Shown here one piece after another: positions 41,189 to 51,316 of a stretch of 64,000 bases of DNA. Under the pieces are notes generated by a model. It had not been told where the DNA came from. It worked only from the letters and a program-made list of their open reading frames with translations, and did not search any database. Position 1 is the first letter of the stretch. Each line of letters begins with the position of its first letter. A program made the position numbers and the translations under genes. Source of the stretch: Blastococcus sp. URHD0036 (GTDB taxonomy: Bacteria; Actinomycetota; Actinomycetes; Mycobacteriales; Geodermatophilaceae); assembly GCF_000701365.1 (NCBI RefSeq), contig NZ_JNIK01000015.1, forward strand, positions 1 through 64,000. Direction: 5' to 3'.

Positions 41189-42598
41189 ATGAGCACCGCG
41201 TCCGCCAAGCCGACCGGCCCCCCGCCGGTCGAGGAGGAGCCCCGCGGGACCCTCGGGCCCGGCGCCGCCACGGCGCTCATCGTCGGCAGCATCATCGGGG
41301 TCGGGATCTTCAACCTGCCGGCCTCCCTGGCCGGTTACGGCCCGATCAGCCTGATCGCGATGGCGCTGACCACGGTCGGCGCGTTGGCCTTGGCCGTCAT
41401 GTTCGCCTCGCTGAGCCGTCGGCTCCCCGCGGACGGCGGGCCCTACGCCTACGCCCGCGCCGCCTTCGGGAACATGGCCGGCTTCTCCAACGCCTGGCTC
41501 TACTGGATCACCGCGTGGTCCGGGAACGCGGCGATCGTCGTGGGGTGGGTGCTCTACGTCGAGGAGTTCGTCAACGAGGACCAGAACAAGCTCTTCTCGA
41601 TCGCCCTGGCCCTCGTCGGTCTGTGGCTGCCCGCGGCAATCAACCTGCGTGGCGTCGGGGCGATGGGCGCCGTGCAGCTGTGGACGTCGATCCTCAAGTT
41701 CATCCCGCTGGTCTTCATGTCGACCGTCGGTCTCTTCTACATCGACAGCGCCAACTTCGAGGTCTGGAACACCAGCGGTGACAGTGCCGTCGGCGCGATC
41801 GGGGGGGCCATGGCCCTGTGCCTCTTCAGCTACCTCGGCGTGGAGTGCGCGGCGGTGGCCGCGGCGAAGGTGCGCGACCCCGACAAGAACGTCGGGCGCG
41901 CCACGATCTTCGGCACCCTCGGTACCGCCGTCGTCTATCTGCTCTCGCTGACGGCGGTCTTCGGCATCGTCTCCGCCGCCTCGCTGTCGGAGTCGACCGC
42001 GCCCTTCGCGACCGCGGTCAATGAGATGGTCGGTGGGACGTGGGCCGGCTACGTGATGTCGGCTCTGGTGGTCGTCTCCGGGTTCGGTGCGCTCAACGGC
42101 TGGACGATGATCTGCGCCGAGATGCCGCTGGCGGCGGCCAAGGACGGGCTGTTCCCGCACGCTTTCGGCCGGCTGAACGGCCGCGGCGTCCCTGCCGTCG
42201 GAATCATCGCCTCCACGGCGCTGGCGTCGGTCTTCATGATCATGTCCTACGCCGGCTCGGTCGGGATCACGGTGTTCAACACCCTCGTGTACATGAGCGG
42301 CATCACCGCCGCGATCCCCTACGCGTTCTCCGCGCTGGCGCAGATCAAGTGGCGGCTGGTCGACCACCGGGAGCTGCACACGCCGCGCTTCGTCCGTGAC
42401 GTCGGCATCGCCGCCGTCGGGCTGGTCTTCTCCGTGCTCTTCATCTGGTACTCGCGCAACACCGGCGAGGAGAGCACCTGGAAGGAGTACCTGCCCTTCA
42501 TCTTCGCGGGTGGTGCGTTCGCCGCCGGCATCCCGATCTACCTCAGGCACCGGCACTCGATGTCGGAGCCGCCGCCTGTTCCCGCCTGGCGCGCCTGA
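41189..42598 (+). CDS. arcD: Arginine:ornithine antiporter (APC superfamily)
   Basis: This 469-residue protein has about 12 helices and begins the APC core with [40 protein letters not shown] and [20 protein letters not shown] are typical of basic-amino-acid antiporters. It is followed by arginine deiminase, ornithine transcarbamylase and carbamate kinase genes, so exchange of arginine for ornithine is the likely job. GAGAGGAG precedes ATG 41189. The symbol arcD is a functional name; the sequence is of the APC ArcD/AdiC group. Confidence 0.87.
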   Translation: MSTASAKPTGPPPVEEEPRGTLGPGAATALIVGSIIGVGIFNLPASLAGYGPISLIAMALTTVGALALAVMFASLSRRLPADGGPYAYARAAFGNMAGFSNAWLYWITAWSGNAAIVVGWVLYVEEFVNEDQNKLFSIALALVGLWLPAAINLRGVGAMGAVQLWTSILKFIPLVFMSTVGLFYIDSANFEVWNTSGDSAVGAIGGAMALCLFSYLGVECAAVAAAKVRDPDKNVGRATIFGTLGTAVVYLLSLTAVFGIVSAASLSESTAPFATAVNEMVGGTWAGYVMSALVVVSGFGALNGWTMICAEMPLAAAKDGLFPHAFGRLNGRGVPAVGIIASTALASVFMIMSYAGSVGITVFNTLVYMSGITAAIPYAFSALAQIKWRLVDHRELHTPRFVRDVGIAAVGLVFSVLFIWYSRNTGEESTWKEYLPFIFAGGAFAAGIPIYLRHRHSMSEPPPVPAWRA

Positions 42599-42620
42599 CG
42601 TGCCGAGAAGGAGTGCTGCC

Positions 42621-43865
42621 ATGCCGCTGTCCGTCGACTCCGAGGTCGGCCGGCTCCACCAGGTGATCGTGCACCGCCCGGGCCTCGAGCTGACCCGGCT
42701 CACGCCGCAGAACGTCGACGACCTGCTGTTCGACGACGTGATGTGGGCCCAGCGGGCCCGCGAGGAGCACGACGCGTTCGTCGAGAAGCTGCGGCAGAAG
42801 GGCGTCCGCGTCCACCTCTTCCACGACCTGCTCGTGGAGGCGCTCGGGCAGCCCGGCGCCCGCGAGTTCCTCCAGGACCAGCTGACCAATGCGACCCGGT
42901 TCGGCCCCGCGCTCGACGCGCCGCTGGACGAACTGGTCGCGCAGGCCCCGGCCGACCGGCTCGCCGAGGTGTTGGTCGGCGGCGTCCTGAAGCACGAGCT
43001 GGACCTGCCGAAGACGTCGAGCCTGTTCCTCGAGTACCTGGACGACGACGACTTCCTCCTGCCGCCGCTGCCCAACCACCTGTTCCAGCGGGACAACTCG
43101 GCGTGGGTCTACGACGGGCTGTCGGTGAACCCGATGAGCAAGCCCGCCCGCAAGCGGGAGACGATCAACTCCCGGCTGGTCTGGAACTTCCACCCGATGT
43201 TCACTGCCGACCCGCCGCACTTCTACTACGGCAACGACGAGTTGAACCACGACCCGGCCAACTGCGAGGGCGGGGACATCCTCGTCATCGGCAACGGCGC
43301 GGTGATGGTCGGGATGGGGGAGCGGACCAGCCCGCAGGGGCTGGAGTTCCTCGCCCGCGAGTACTTCCGGCACGGCCGGGTCACGAAGGTGATCGCCGTC
43401 GAGCTGCCGAAGACCCGGTCGTTCATGCACCTGGACACCGCGATGACGATGATCGACCGGGACGCATTCAGCGTGTACCCCATGCTGCCGCCGTCGCTGC
43501 GGTCGTTCACCCTGACCCCGCAGGGCACCGGCGGCGACTACCAGGTCACCGAGAACGCGGAGCTGTGGCCGGTGGTGGCCGAGGCCCTCGGCGTCGACAA
43601 GGTGCGCGTGATGCGGACGCCGATCGACCTGCTCGGCGCGCAGCGGGAGCAGTGGGACGACGGGAACAACTTCCTCGCCGTCGCCCCCGGGGTGGTCTTC
43701 GGCTACGAGCGGAACACGACCACGAACACCTTCCTGCGCAAGAACGGCATCGAGATCGTGACGATCGCCGGCGAGGAGCTCGGCCGCGGCCGGGGCGGCC
43801 CGCGCTGCATGTCCTGCCCCATCCAGCGCGACCCGGTCGGCGGCGTCGCCGCGGCCGTCGCCTGA
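42621..43865 (+). CDS. arcA: Arginine deiminase
   Basis: The 414-residue enzyme hydrolyses arginine to citrulline and ammonia. Guanidino-modifying family motifs are visible: [50 protein letters not shown] and the C-terminal catalytic Cys in [10 protein letters not shown] near residue 402. The length is typical. GAAGGAG precedes ATG 42621, 22 bases after the antiporter stop. It is the first catabolic step of the operon. Confidence 0.96.
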   Translation: MPLSVDSEVGRLHQVIVHRPGLELTRLTPQNVDDLLFDDVMWAQRAREEHDAFVEKLRQKGVRVHLFHDLLVEALGQPGAREFLQDQLTNATRFGPALDAPLDELVAQAPADRLAEVLVGGVLKHELDLPKTSSLFLEYLDDDDFLLPPLPNHLFQRDNSAWVYDGLSVNPMSKPARKRETINSRLVWNFHPMFTADPPHFYYGNDELNHDPANCEGGDILVIGNGAVMVGMGERTSPQGLEFLAREYFRHGRVTKVIAVELPKTRSFMHLDTAMTMIDRDAFSVYPMLPPSLRSFTLTPQGTGGDYQVTENAELWPVVAEALGVDKVRVMRTPIDLLGAQREQWDDGNNFLAVAPGVVFGYERNTTTNTFLRKNGIEIVTIAGEELGRGRGGPRCMSCPIQRDPVGGVAAAVA

Positions 43866-43890
43866 CGCCCTCCCACGGACGGACACCGAC

Positions 43891-44895
43891 ATGGCACTGA
43901 ACCTGCGTGGCCGCGACTTCCTCAAGGAGGCGGACTTCACCGCCGCCGAGCTGCAGTTCCTGCTGGACCTGTCCCACGACCTCAAGCGGGCCAAGGCGAC
44001 GGGCATCGAACGGCAGCGGATGCGCGGCCGGGACGTCGCGCTGATCTTCGAGAAGACCTCGACCCGCACCCGGTGCGCCTTCGAGGTCGCCGCCCACGAC
44101 CAGGGCGGTCACGTCACCTACCTGGACCCGCAGTCCTCGCAGATCGGGCACAAGGAGTCCGCCGCCGACACCGGCTCGGTGCTGGCCCGGATGTTCGACG
44201 CGATCGAGTTCCGGGGCAAGGCGCAGGCCACCGTCGAGGAGCTCGCCGCCGCGTCCGGCGTCCCGGTCTACAACGGGCTCACCGACGAGTGGCACCCGAC
44301 CCAGATGCTCGCCGACTTCCTGACCATGGCCGAGCACTCGGGGAAGCGGCCGCACGAGCTGGCCTACTGCTTCATGGGCGACGGCCGGTTCAACATGGGC
44401 CGCTCGCTCCTGGTGACCGGCGCGATCCTGGGCGCCGACGTGCGGATCTGCGCCCCGGAGGCGCTCTGGCCGGACAAGGACGTGCAGGACCTCGCCCGCG
44501 AGCGCGCCGAGGAGTCCGGTGCGCGGATCACGCTGACCGCCGACCCCGCCGAGGCGCTCCCCGGGGCGGCGTTCGTGCACACCGACGTCTGGGTGTCTAT
44601 GGGTGAGCCCGACGACGTGTGGAAGACCCGTGTCGACGAGCTGCTCCCGTACCAGGTGAACGCGCGGGCGCTCGAGCTCACCGGCGACCCGCGGGTGCGC
44701 TTCATGCACTGCCTGCCGGCGTTCCACGACACGAAGACCGTCGTCGGGCGGAAGGTCGCCGACCTCACCGGGATCAGCGACGGACTCGAGGTGACCGACC
44801 AGGTCTTCCGGTCCCCGGCCAACATCGCCTTCGAGCAGGCCGAGAACCGTCTGCACACGATCAAGGCGGTCATGGTCGCCACGATCGGCGACTGA
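43891..44895 (+). CDS. arcB: Ornithine carbamoyltransferase, catabolic
   Basis: The 334-residue enzyme in this context converts citrulline and phosphate to ornithine and carbamoyl phosphate. Signature segments are [20 protein letters not shown] for the carbamoyl phosphate site, [20 protein letters not shown] and [20 protein letters not shown], with Cys-Leu-Pro for the ornithine site. The segment [20 protein letters not shown] is typical of the longer catabolic type. It lies 25 bases after arcA. It could also serve synthesis, but the operon points to catabolism. Confidence 0.94.
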   Translation: MALNLRGRDFLKEADFTAAELQFLLDLSHDLKRAKATGIERQRMRGRDVALIFEKTSTRTRCAFEVAAHDQGGHVTYLDPQSSQIGHKESAADTGSVLARMFDAIEFRGKAQATVEELAAASGVPVYNGLTDEWHPTQMLADFLTMAEHSGKRPHELAYCFMGDGRFNMGRSLLVTGAILGADVRICAPEALWPDKDVQDLARERAEESGARITLTADPAEALPGAAFVHTDVWVSMGEPDDVWKTRVDELLPYQVNARALELTGDPRVRFMHCLPAFHDTKTVVGRKVADLTGISDGLEVTDQVFRSPANIAFEQAENRLHTIKAVMVATIGD

Positions 44896-44900
44896 GCGCC

Positions 44901-45833
44901 GTGAGGATCGTCGTCGCGCTGGGCGGCAACGCGCTGCAGCGCCGTGGCGAACCGATGACCGTCGCCGGGCAGCGGCACAACATCGCCGTCGCCTGCAAGT
45001 CCCTGGCGCCGGTGGCCCAGGAGCACGAACTGGTCATCACGCACGGCAACGGCCCGCAGGTGGGCCTGCTCGCGCTGCAGGCCGCCGCCTACGACGAGGT
45101 GTCGGCCTATCCCTTCGACGTCCTCGGCGCCCAGACCGACGGGATGATCGGCTACCTGGTGGAGCAGGAGCTGGGCAACCTGGTCCCGCCGGACAAGCCG
45201 CTGGCCACGGTCGTGACGATGGTGGTGGTCGACGCCGAGGACCCCGCGTTCGCCGCCCCGACGAAGTTCGTCGGCCCCGGTTACCCGGCGGAGACCGCCG
45301 ACGAGCTCGGCGCCCGCCGCGGGTGGGTCTTCCGGCAGGACGGCGCCGCGTGGCGGCGCGTCGTCCCCTCGCCGAAGCCACAGCGGATCGTCGAGATCCG
45401 CCCCATCGAGTGGCTGCTGGCCCAGGGGTGCGTGGTCATCGCGGCGGGCGGCGGCGGCATCCCGACCGCGTACGTGGGCGGCGGCTCCACACTGACCGGC
45501 ATCGAGGCGGTCATCGACAAGGACCGGGCCAGCGCGGTGCTGGCCCAGGAGCTGGCCGCCGACCTCCTGGTCATCGCCACCGACGTCGACGCCGTCTACC
45601 TGGACTGGGGCACACCCGGGCAGCGCGCCGTGTCCCGCGTGCACCCGGACGCCCTGGATCCCGGCCTCTTCCCGGCCGGCTCGATGGGACCGAAGGTCGA
45701 GGCCGCGGCGCAGTTCGCCCGGGCCACCGGCCGGCCGGCCGCCATCGGCTCGCTCGACCAGCTGACGAGCATGCTCGACGGCGACGGCGGCACGCGGATC
45801 TCGGTGCAGACCGAGGGGATGGAGATCCGATGA
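44901..45833 (+). CDS. arcC: Carbamate kinase
   Basis: The 310-residue enzyme makes ATP from carbamoyl phosphate and ADP, the energy-yielding last step. It has intact [10 protein letters not shown] and [16 protein letters not shown] phosphate-binding segments, plus [20 protein letters not shown] and [14 protein letters not shown]. This contrasts with the divergent copy at 18654. GTG 44901 starts five bases after the arcB stop, and the gene ends overlapping a small coupled ORF. Confidence 0.94.
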   Translation: MRIVVALGGNALQRRGEPMTVAGQRHNIAVACKSLAPVAQEHELVITHGNGPQVGLLALQAAAYDEVSAYPFDVLGAQTDGMIGYLVEQELGNLVPPDKPLATVVTMVVVDAEDPAFAAPTKFVGPGYPAETADELGARRGWVFRQDGAAWRRVVPSPKPQRIVEIRPIEWLLAQGCVVIAAGGGGIPTAYVGGGSTLTGIEAVIDKDRASAVLAQELAADLLVIATDVDAVYLDWGTPGQRAVSRVHPDALDPGLFPAGSMGPKVEAAAQFARATGRPAAIGSLDQLTSMLDGDGGTRISVQTEGMEIR

Positions 45834-45985
45834 GCGCGTCGACCGTCCGGCGCGTCACCACCCAGCCGACGGTGCCGGTGGTGGGGGAGGCGACCGGCGG
45901 TCCGTCGGCGCCCTACCTGCGCTCGGCCACCGAGGTCGCCGCCGACACCGGTGCTGACCTCGTCCGCGGGCTCACCCACCGCTAG
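45830..45985 (+). CDS. Small ORF coupled to arcC (51 aa)
   Basis: Its ATG overlaps the arcC stop as ATGA, so it could be made by translational coupling. The product has [20 protein letters not shown] and [20 protein letters not shown], with no hydrophobic segment. Codon use is like neighbouring genes. No family is recognised. It may be a true microprotein of the arginine operon or a short chance frame. Confidence 0.5.
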   Translation: MSASTVRRVTTQPTVPVVGEATGGPSAPYLRSATEVAADTGADLVRGLTHR

Positions 45986-46107
45986 GGCGCGGTCGCCCGC
46001 ACCGATCACCGAGCCGTGCTGCGGCCCGGCGACACCGTCGTCGTGTGCTGCTGGCCGCGGGTCCCGTCGGACCGTCTCCCGAGCGCACCGCCGACGACCT
46101 CGTCTGG

Positions 46108-47709
46108 TCAGCCGAGCGCGAGCCCCTCGGTCGAGCCGGCCGGGACCGGGTCGGGCAGCCGGACCATGCGGAAGGAGTTGGCCAGGCCCAGCAGCCCCGC
46201 GACGATGGGGATGAGCAGCGCGATCTGCAGCGCCGGCGGCCGGGCGTCGGTGTTGATCCGGACGATCTCCGCGCTCGTGGCGGGAGGCTGGTCGGCCAGC
46301 AGCTCCTCCAGGCCGGTGGTGCTCATCAGCTCGGCGTCGTCCTCGAGGACCTGGGAGACCTGCTCCTTCTCGGGAGCCGACAGCACGTCGCTGTCCTCGG
46401 CGCCGCGGGTGAAGGCGACCGAGAGGACGGCGAGCATGATCGCGCCGGCGAAGGCCAGCCCGAAGGACAGGCCGAACGACCCCGCGGCGGAGTTCACGCC
46501 CGCGGCCTCGCTCACCCGCTCGTCGGAGACGGGGCTCAGCGTGTAGTTGTTCAGCTGCGACACGAGCATCCCGAGCCCGGATCCGGCGATCAGCAGCGGA
46601 ACGGTCAGCCACCAGCCGGAGTCCGCGCGGGGGACCAGCGGGACGAGCACGACCAGCCCCGCCGTCAGCAGGGCGAAGCCGAGGCGGACGATGCCGGCCG
46701 GGCGATGGCGTCCCGCCTGCCGGCCGGCGACGAGGGCGACCGCGAACATGCTGAGCGAGAGCGGGGCGATGGACAGGCCGGCACCCAGGGCGTCGTACTC
46801 CAGCACCATCTGCAGGTACAGCGGCAGCACGATCATCGTGCCGCCCAGGGCGATCTGCTGGAGCAGCTGCTGGGAGACGCCCAGCCGGAAGTAGGGCGAG
46901 GAGAAGAGATCCGGGTCGAGCAGCGTCGGCCGGCCGGCGCGCTTGCTCCGCCGCAGCCACCAGACCAGGCCGGCCATGGAGAGCAGCCCGACGAGCATCA
47001 GCGCGAGGACGGACTCGCCGCCCTCCTGCCAGACCAGGATGCTCAGCACGATGCCGCCCATGGCGAGCACCGACAGCACCGACCCGACGCCGTCCACGTG
47101 CCGCGACCCGGTGAACTCGACGTCGCGGACCAGCCCGATCCCCGAGAGCACGATCGCGATGATCACGGCCTCGAGCAGGAACCCGACCCGCCACGACAGG
47201 AACGTCGTGATGACGCCCCCCAGCAGCGGGCCGACGGCCGCGGCGATCGCCGCGGCGGCCCCGACGAGGGCGTACACCTTGGTGCGGGCCGGCCCGTCGA
47301 AGTTGCCGTGGATGAGCGACTGCATGGCCGGCAGGAGCAGCGAGGCCCCGAGCCCGCCGATCACGGCCCAGAACACGATGATCGCCACCAGGCTCTGGGC
47401 CAGCGTCATGGCGATGGCCCCGACGGCGTAGGCGAGCAGGCCCAGCACGTAGGCGCGCTTGCGGCCGAACAGGTCGCCGGCCTTGCCGCCGATGAGGATG
47501 AACGCGGCCGACACCAGCGCCTCCAGGGCGATGGCGGACTGCACGCCGGAGACGGTCGTGCCGAGGTCCTCGACGACGGCTGAGATCGAGACGTTCATCA
47601 GCGACGTGTCGACGACGAGCACGAACATCGCCATCGCCAGGAGCAGGGGGAGCAGGCGGCTCGGGGTCTGTGCGGAGGGTGCGGGCGCCGCCGCGGGATC
47701 GCTCGCCAT
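46108..47709 (-). CDS. MFS transporter, DHA2-type exporter
   Basis: This 533-residue protein has 14 predicted helices and begins MASDPAAAPAPSAQTPSRLL. MFS motifs appear as GGKAGDLFGRKRAYVLGLLA and AAAAIAAAVGPLLGGVITTF. A periplasmic segment near residues 435-485 (EDSDVLSAPEKEQVSQVLED) is typical of EmrB-like exporters. The ATG lies 34 bases from the palindrome at 47744, and the -10 GACGAT (47716-47721) places the transcription start at or next to the ATG. The message is thus probably leaderless. The substrate is unknown. Confidence 0.88.
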   Translation of the reverse strand: MASDPAAAPAPSAQTPSRLLPLLLAMAMFVLVVDTSLMNVSISAVVEDLGTTVSGVQSAIALEALVSAAFILIGGKAGDLFGRKRAYVLGLLAYAVGAIAMTLAQSLVAIIVFWAVIGGLGASLLLPAMQSLIHGNFDGPARTKVYALVGAAAAIAAAVGPLLGGVITTFLSWRVGFLLEAVIIAIVLSGIGLVRDVEFTGSRHVDGVGSVLSVLAMGGIVLSILVWQEGGESVLALMLVGLLSMAGLVWWLRRSKRAGRPTLLDPDLFSSPYFRLGVSQQLLQQIALGGTMIVLPLYLQMVLEYDALGAGLSIAPLSLSMFAVALVAGRQAGRHRPAGIVRLGFALLTAGLVVLVPLVPRADSGWWLTVPLLIAGSGLGMLVSQLNNYTLSPVSDERVSEAAGVNSAAGSFGLSFGLAFAGAIMLAVLSVAFTRGAEDSDVLSAPEKEQVSQVLEDDAELMSTTGLEELLADQPPATSAEIVRINTDARPPALQIALLIPIVAGLLGLANSFRMVRLPDPVPAGSTEGLALG

Positions 47710-47743
47710 CCGCTCATCGTCCGGTGGGTCCGGGCGGAGGGGC

Positions 47744-47760
47744 TCACCCCGCGGGAGTGA
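47744..47760 (-). promoter_or_regulatory. Shared palindromic operator overlapping the APC permease stop (TCACCC-CGCGG-GAGTGA)
   Basis: The first three bases are the reverse complement of the APC permease stop codon. The minus -10 GACGAT (47716-47721) lies 22 bases away and serves the MFS gene. Confidence 0.65.
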
Positions 47761-49054
47761 GGGGCACTCCGCCAGCCGACCGCCGGGAGCGCTTCCAGCC
47801 GAGGTCCAGGGCGATGCTCAGGAGCAGGATGGCGGCGAGCGCCACGGCCGTGCCGGGCTCCTCGACGAGGGTGGTCAGCGCGAAGGTCACCAGCACGATG
47901 ACGGCGGATCCCACCGCGAGCACCAGCAGCGCCGTGCTCGCCCCCGTCGTCCGCCGGATGCGCAGGTGCCCGGCCGACACCAGCGCGAAGACGATGAGGG
48001 CGACCGCGCTGCCGATGGAGGCGATGGCGGTGAGCGCGAACCCGGCGGACAGCACGATGGCCACGGCCGCGGTCAGCAGGATGCCGGCGGGGGCGCGGTC
48101 GCGGACCCGGCGGCCCAGGACCGGCGGGAACTGGCCGGACGCGGCCATGTGCTCGCACAGCCCGGCGGCCGGGTACAGCCCGGAGTTGGTGGCTCCGGCG
48201 GTCGCGAAGAGCGCGGTGACGGTCATCAGCCAGTAGCCGGCGTCCCCCAGGACCGGCTGCGCGGCCACCGCGAGCGCGGTCCCCCCAGAGTCGACCACCT
48301 CGTCGACGGTCAGCGTGCCGAAGACCCCGATGGCCACGGCGACGTACACCGCCGTCGCGATGCCGAGGGCCAGGTAGACCGCCCGGGGCAGTTGGCGGGC
48401 CGGCTCGGCGAGGTCCTTGGCGGTGAAGGTGATGACGCCGAAGCCGAGGAAGGCGAAGAAGGTGAGCGCGACGCTGGACACGATGTCGCGCACCGAGGGG
48501 TAGCCGGAGAAGGCGAGGAGGGACGGGTCGAGGTTCGACAGCGTCGCGATCGCGAAGACGGTGAGGATGCCCACCACCACGACCACGATCACGGTCTGCG
48601 CCCGGGCCACCGCCCGCGAGCCCACGACGTTGAGCGCGGTCATGGCCAGCACCACCAGGACCGCGAAGCCCTTCGTCCAGCCGGCGCCGCCGTCCGCGAA
48701 GGCCCCGGACGCGTAGCTGCCGAACGACACGGCGACCATCGCGGTGATGATCGCGTTGGCGGCCAGCAGCAGCCAGCCGACGACGCCGGTGACGTGCCCG
48801 TTGCCGTACCCACGCACGACGTACTCGAGGAGCCCGCCGGCCGACGGGTAGCGGGCGCCCAGCTTGGCGAACGAGTACCCCTGCAGGACGGCGACCGCCC
48901 CGGCGAGCAGGAAGGAGATCCAGACGGCGGCGCCGGCGACCTCGCCGGCGGCCCCCAGCAGCGCGAAGATGCCGGCGCCCACCATGGCGCCGACGCCGAT
49001 GAAGGCCGCCTGACGCACGGACAGCCGCGCCGCGGGACGGTCCTGGACGGTCAT
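47744..49054 (-). CDS. APC-family amino acid permease
   Basis: The 436-residue protein has about 12 helices and begins MTVQDRPAARLSVRQAAFIG, with the APC core GVGAMVGAGIFALLGAAGEV. KLGARYPSAGGLLEYVVRGY and FFAFLGFGVITFTAKDLAEP match the actinobacterial APC permease group of cationic or neutral amino acid transporters. The ATG at 49054 lies 34 bases from the palindrome at 49089, with a weak -10 TAGGGA, so the message may be leaderless. The substrate is unknown. Confidence 0.87.
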   Translation of the reverse strand: MTVQDRPAARLSVRQAAFIGVGAMVGAGIFALLGAAGEVAGAAVWISFLLAGAVAVLQGYSFAKLGARYPSAGGLLEYVVRGYGNGHVTGVVGWLLLAANAIITAMVAVSFGSYASGAFADGGAGWTKGFAVLVVLAMTALNVVGSRAVARAQTVIVVVVVGILTVFAIATLSNLDPSLLAFSGYPSVRDIVSSVALTFFAFLGFGVITFTAKDLAEPARQLPRAVYLALGIATAVYVAVAIGVFGTLTVDEVVDSGGTALAVAAQPVLGDAGYWLMTVTALFATAGATNSGLYPAAGLCEHMAASGQFPPVLGRRVRDRAPAGILLTAAVAIVLSAGFALTAIASIGSAVALIVFALVSAGHLRIRRTTGASTALLVLAVGSAVIVLVTFALTTLVEEPGTAVALAAILLLSIALDLGWKRSRRSAGGVPLTPAG

Positions 49055-49088
49055 GGCACTCCCTACCGCGCTGATCGGTGGGGGTGCC

Positions 49089-49105
49089 TCATCCGGCGCG
49101 GAGGA
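49089..49105 (-). promoter_or_regulatory. Shared palindromic operator (TCATCC-GGCGC-GGAGGA)
   Basis: Inverted repeat with a five-base spacer. The minus -10 is poor (TAGGGA, 49060-49065), but the 34-base distance to the start matches other leaderless members. Confidence 0.6.
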
Positions 49106-49150
49106 GCAGCCGCCGGCGCCCGCCCGCGCTCCGGCGGCGGGCGACAGAGC

Positions 49151-49167
49151 TCATCCGTCGTGGGCGA
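49151..49167 (+). promoter_or_regulatory. Shared palindromic operator (TCATCC-GTCGT-GGGCGA)
   Basis: Inverted repeat with a five-base spacer. TGGGAT (49191-49196), 23 bases on, is the predicted -10 for the amidotransferase operon. It is the second site in the same divergent gap. Confidence 0.6.
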
Positions 49168-49286
49168 TGGGCGGAGGGCGCCCGCGGGGCTGGGATGGGG
49201 CAGCAGCGACGAACCCCCCGGGAGGCGCCCCATGACCAGCCCACGCCCGTCCGGATCGACCGGCCCAGCCGCCGGGACGGCCTGAC

Positions 49287-50162
49287 ATGTGCCGCTGGAT
49301 CGCCTACACCGGGTCACCGGTCCTCGTCCGGGAGCTGCTGTACACGCCGGAGAACTCGCTGATCGTGCAGAGCCTGCGCTCTCGCCTCGGCGCCGAACCC
49401 ACCAACGGCGACGGCTTCGGCCTCGGCTGGTACGGCGAGGGGGAGATCCCGGGGCAGTTCCGCAGCACCGAGCCGGCCTGGAACGACCGGAACCTGCTCG
49501 AGCTCGCCGGGCACATCCGCTCGCCGCTGGTCTTCGCCCACGTCCGGGCCTCGACGGGCTCGGTCGTGCAGCAGACCAACTGCCACCCGTTCCGCCACGG
49601 GCGGTGGCTGTGGATGCACAACGGCTACCTGGCGGGGTTCGCCGCCATGAAGCGCGAGCTCGCGCTGGCGGTCGCCCCCGAGCTGTACCCCGGCATCGAG
49701 GGGACCACCGACTCCGAGCTGTTCTTCAACCTCGCGCTGACGTACGGCCTGGAGGAGGACCCGCCGTCGGCGGTCGCCCGGGCCGTCGGCCTGATCGAAG
49801 AGATCGGCCGCCGCCACGGTGAGCGTTTCCCCGTGCAGATGACCGTGGCCACGACCGACGGAGAGACCCTCTGGGCCTTCCGGTACTCCAGCGAGGGGCG
49901 CTCCCGCTCGCTGTTCCACAGCGTCGAGGTCGCCACGTTGCGCGAGCAGTACCCGGAGAACGAGGTCCTCCAGCGCCTCTCCGACGACGCCCGGATGGTG
50001 GTCTCCGAGCCGCTCGGCGGGCTCCGGGGCGCCTGGCGGGAGGTCTCCGAGTCCACCTGCGTCGTCCTGCGGGACGGGACGGAGGAGCTGCACCCCTTCG
50101 AGCCGGTCGTCCCCCAGGTGCGCGGGCTGACGGCGGCCGGCTCCCTGCCGGGCACCCGTTGA
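49287..50162 (+). CDS. Class II glutamine amidotransferase domain protein
   Basis: The 291-residue protein starts MCRWIAYTGSPVLVRELLYT, with Cys2 as the N-terminal nucleophile after Met removal. It shows NGDGFGLGWYG, FAHVRASTGSVVQQTNCHPF and MHNGYLAGF, the glutamine-binding segments of Ntn amidotransferases. It is similar in size to EgtC-type and YafJ-like proteins, but no ergothioneine genes are near. It overlaps the YbdK-like gene in the four bases TTGA, so the two act together on an unknown gamma-glutamyl or amide compound. Confidence 0.87.
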   Translation: MCRWIAYTGSPVLVRELLYTPENSLIVQSLRSRLGAEPTNGDGFGLGWYGEGEIPGQFRSTEPAWNDRNLLELAGHIRSPLVFAHVRASTGSVVQQTNCHPFRHGRWLWMHNGYLAGFAAMKRELALAVAPELYPGIEGTTDSELFFNLALTYGLEEDPPSAVARAVGLIEEIGRRHGERFPVQMTVATTDGETLWAFRYSSEGRSRSLFHSVEVATLREQYPENEVLQRLSDDARMVVSEPLGGLRGAWREVSESTCVVLRDGTEELHPFEPVVPQVRGLTAAGSLPGTR

Positions 50163-51316
50163 CCGCGGCGCCCGGGCTGACCCGGCGCCCGGCCGTGCCC
50201 GGCGACGGCGTCCCGGCGGCCGGCGTCCCGACCGTGGGGGTGGAGGAGGAGTACCTGCTGCTCCGGCCGGACGGCCGGGTCGCCGACGTGGCGCCGGAGG
50301 TGCTCGCCGCGGTCCCGCCCGGGATCGGCGCGCACACCGAGTTCGCCCGCTGCCAGGTGGAGGTCGCGACCCCCGTGTGCGCGGGTCTGGCCGCGGTGGG
50401 CCGGGAGCTGTCGGCGGCCCGGTCCGGACTCGCGCGGGCGGCGGCGGACCTCGGCGCCTCCCTGGTCGCCTCGGGCACGCCACCGGTCGGCGCGCCGGGG
50501 ATCCTCGACCTCACCGACGACCCCCGGTACCGGCGCCTGGTGAGCTCCGTGACCGGGGTCCACGGCGACGAGATCACCTGCGCCGTACAGGTCCACGTCG
50601 AGGTCGCGTCGCGCGACCTCGGGACGGCGGTGCTCGCCCGGCTGCGGCCCTGGCTGCCCGTCCTGCTGGCGATGAGCGGCAACAGCCCGCTCTGGCGCGG
50701 TCGCGACACCGGCTGGTCCAGCCACCGGTTCGTCGTCCAGCGCAACTGGCCGTCCTTCGGCCCGCCGCCGGTCTGCGCCGACGCGGCCGACTACGACCGG
50801 CGGGTGGCCGACGCGGTCGAGAGCCACGCGGCGGTCGACGAGCGCGGGATCTACTACTGGGCGCGCCTGTCGCCGCGCTACCCGACGATCGAGATCCGCA
50901 TCGCCGACCAGTGCCTCACCGTGGCCGACTCCGTGCTGCTCACCGGGCTGTGCCGGGCCCTCGTCATGGGCGCCGTCGCCGACGAGGAGGCCGGCCGTCC
51001 GGCGCCGGTCGCGTCCGACCGGGAGCTGGGGGCCGCGGCGTCGGCGGCGGCCCGCCTGGGCACGCGCGCCCGCGTGCTGGACCCCCGGCACGGCGGCTGG
51101 GTCCCGGCGGCCCGGGTCCTGGACCGGCTGCCGCTGGTCCTGGCGCCCCAGCTGCAGGTCACCGGCGATGCCGAGGCGGTGACGGCCCTGCTCGCCGCGC
51201 GGCTCCGGAAGGGATCCGGCAGCGACCGGCAGCGCGCGCTGTGGCGTGCCGGCCCGGTCGACCGGTTCGTGCGGGCGGTGGCCGACATCGGCGCCGAGGG
51301 CGGTCCCGGTGGCTGA
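50159..51316 (+). CDS. Carboxylate-amine ligase, YbdK/glutamate-cysteine ligase type 2
   Basis: The 385-residue protein carries the GCS2 hallmark VGVEEEYLLL near residue 26, HTEFARCQVEVATPVCAGL and YPTIEIRIADQCLTVADSVL near 240. Members of this family ligate glutamate to an amine or cysteine. The start is TTG 50159, overlapping the amidotransferase stop; an initiator TTG is unusual but fits the coupling. It may make a gamma-glutamyl compound that the upstream amidotransferase then hydrolyses. Confidence 0.87.
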   Translation: MTAAPGLTRRPAVPGDGVPAAGVPTVGVEEEYLLLRPDGRVADVAPEVLAAVPPGIGAHTEFARCQVEVATPVCAGLAAVGRELSAARSGLARAAADLGASLVASGTPPVGAPGILDLTDDPRYRRLVSSVTGVHGDEITCAVQVHVEVASRDLGTAVLARLRPWLPVLLAMSGNSPLWRGRDTGWSSHRFVVQRNWPSFGPPPVCADAADYDRRVADAVESHAAVDERGIYYWARLSPRYPTIEIRIADQCLTVADSVLLTGLCRALVMGAVADEEAGRPAPVASDRELGAAASAAARLGTRARVLDPRHGGWVPAARVLDRLPLVLAPQLQVTGDAEAVTALLAARLRKGSGSDRQRALWRAGPVDRFVRAVADIGAEGGPGG

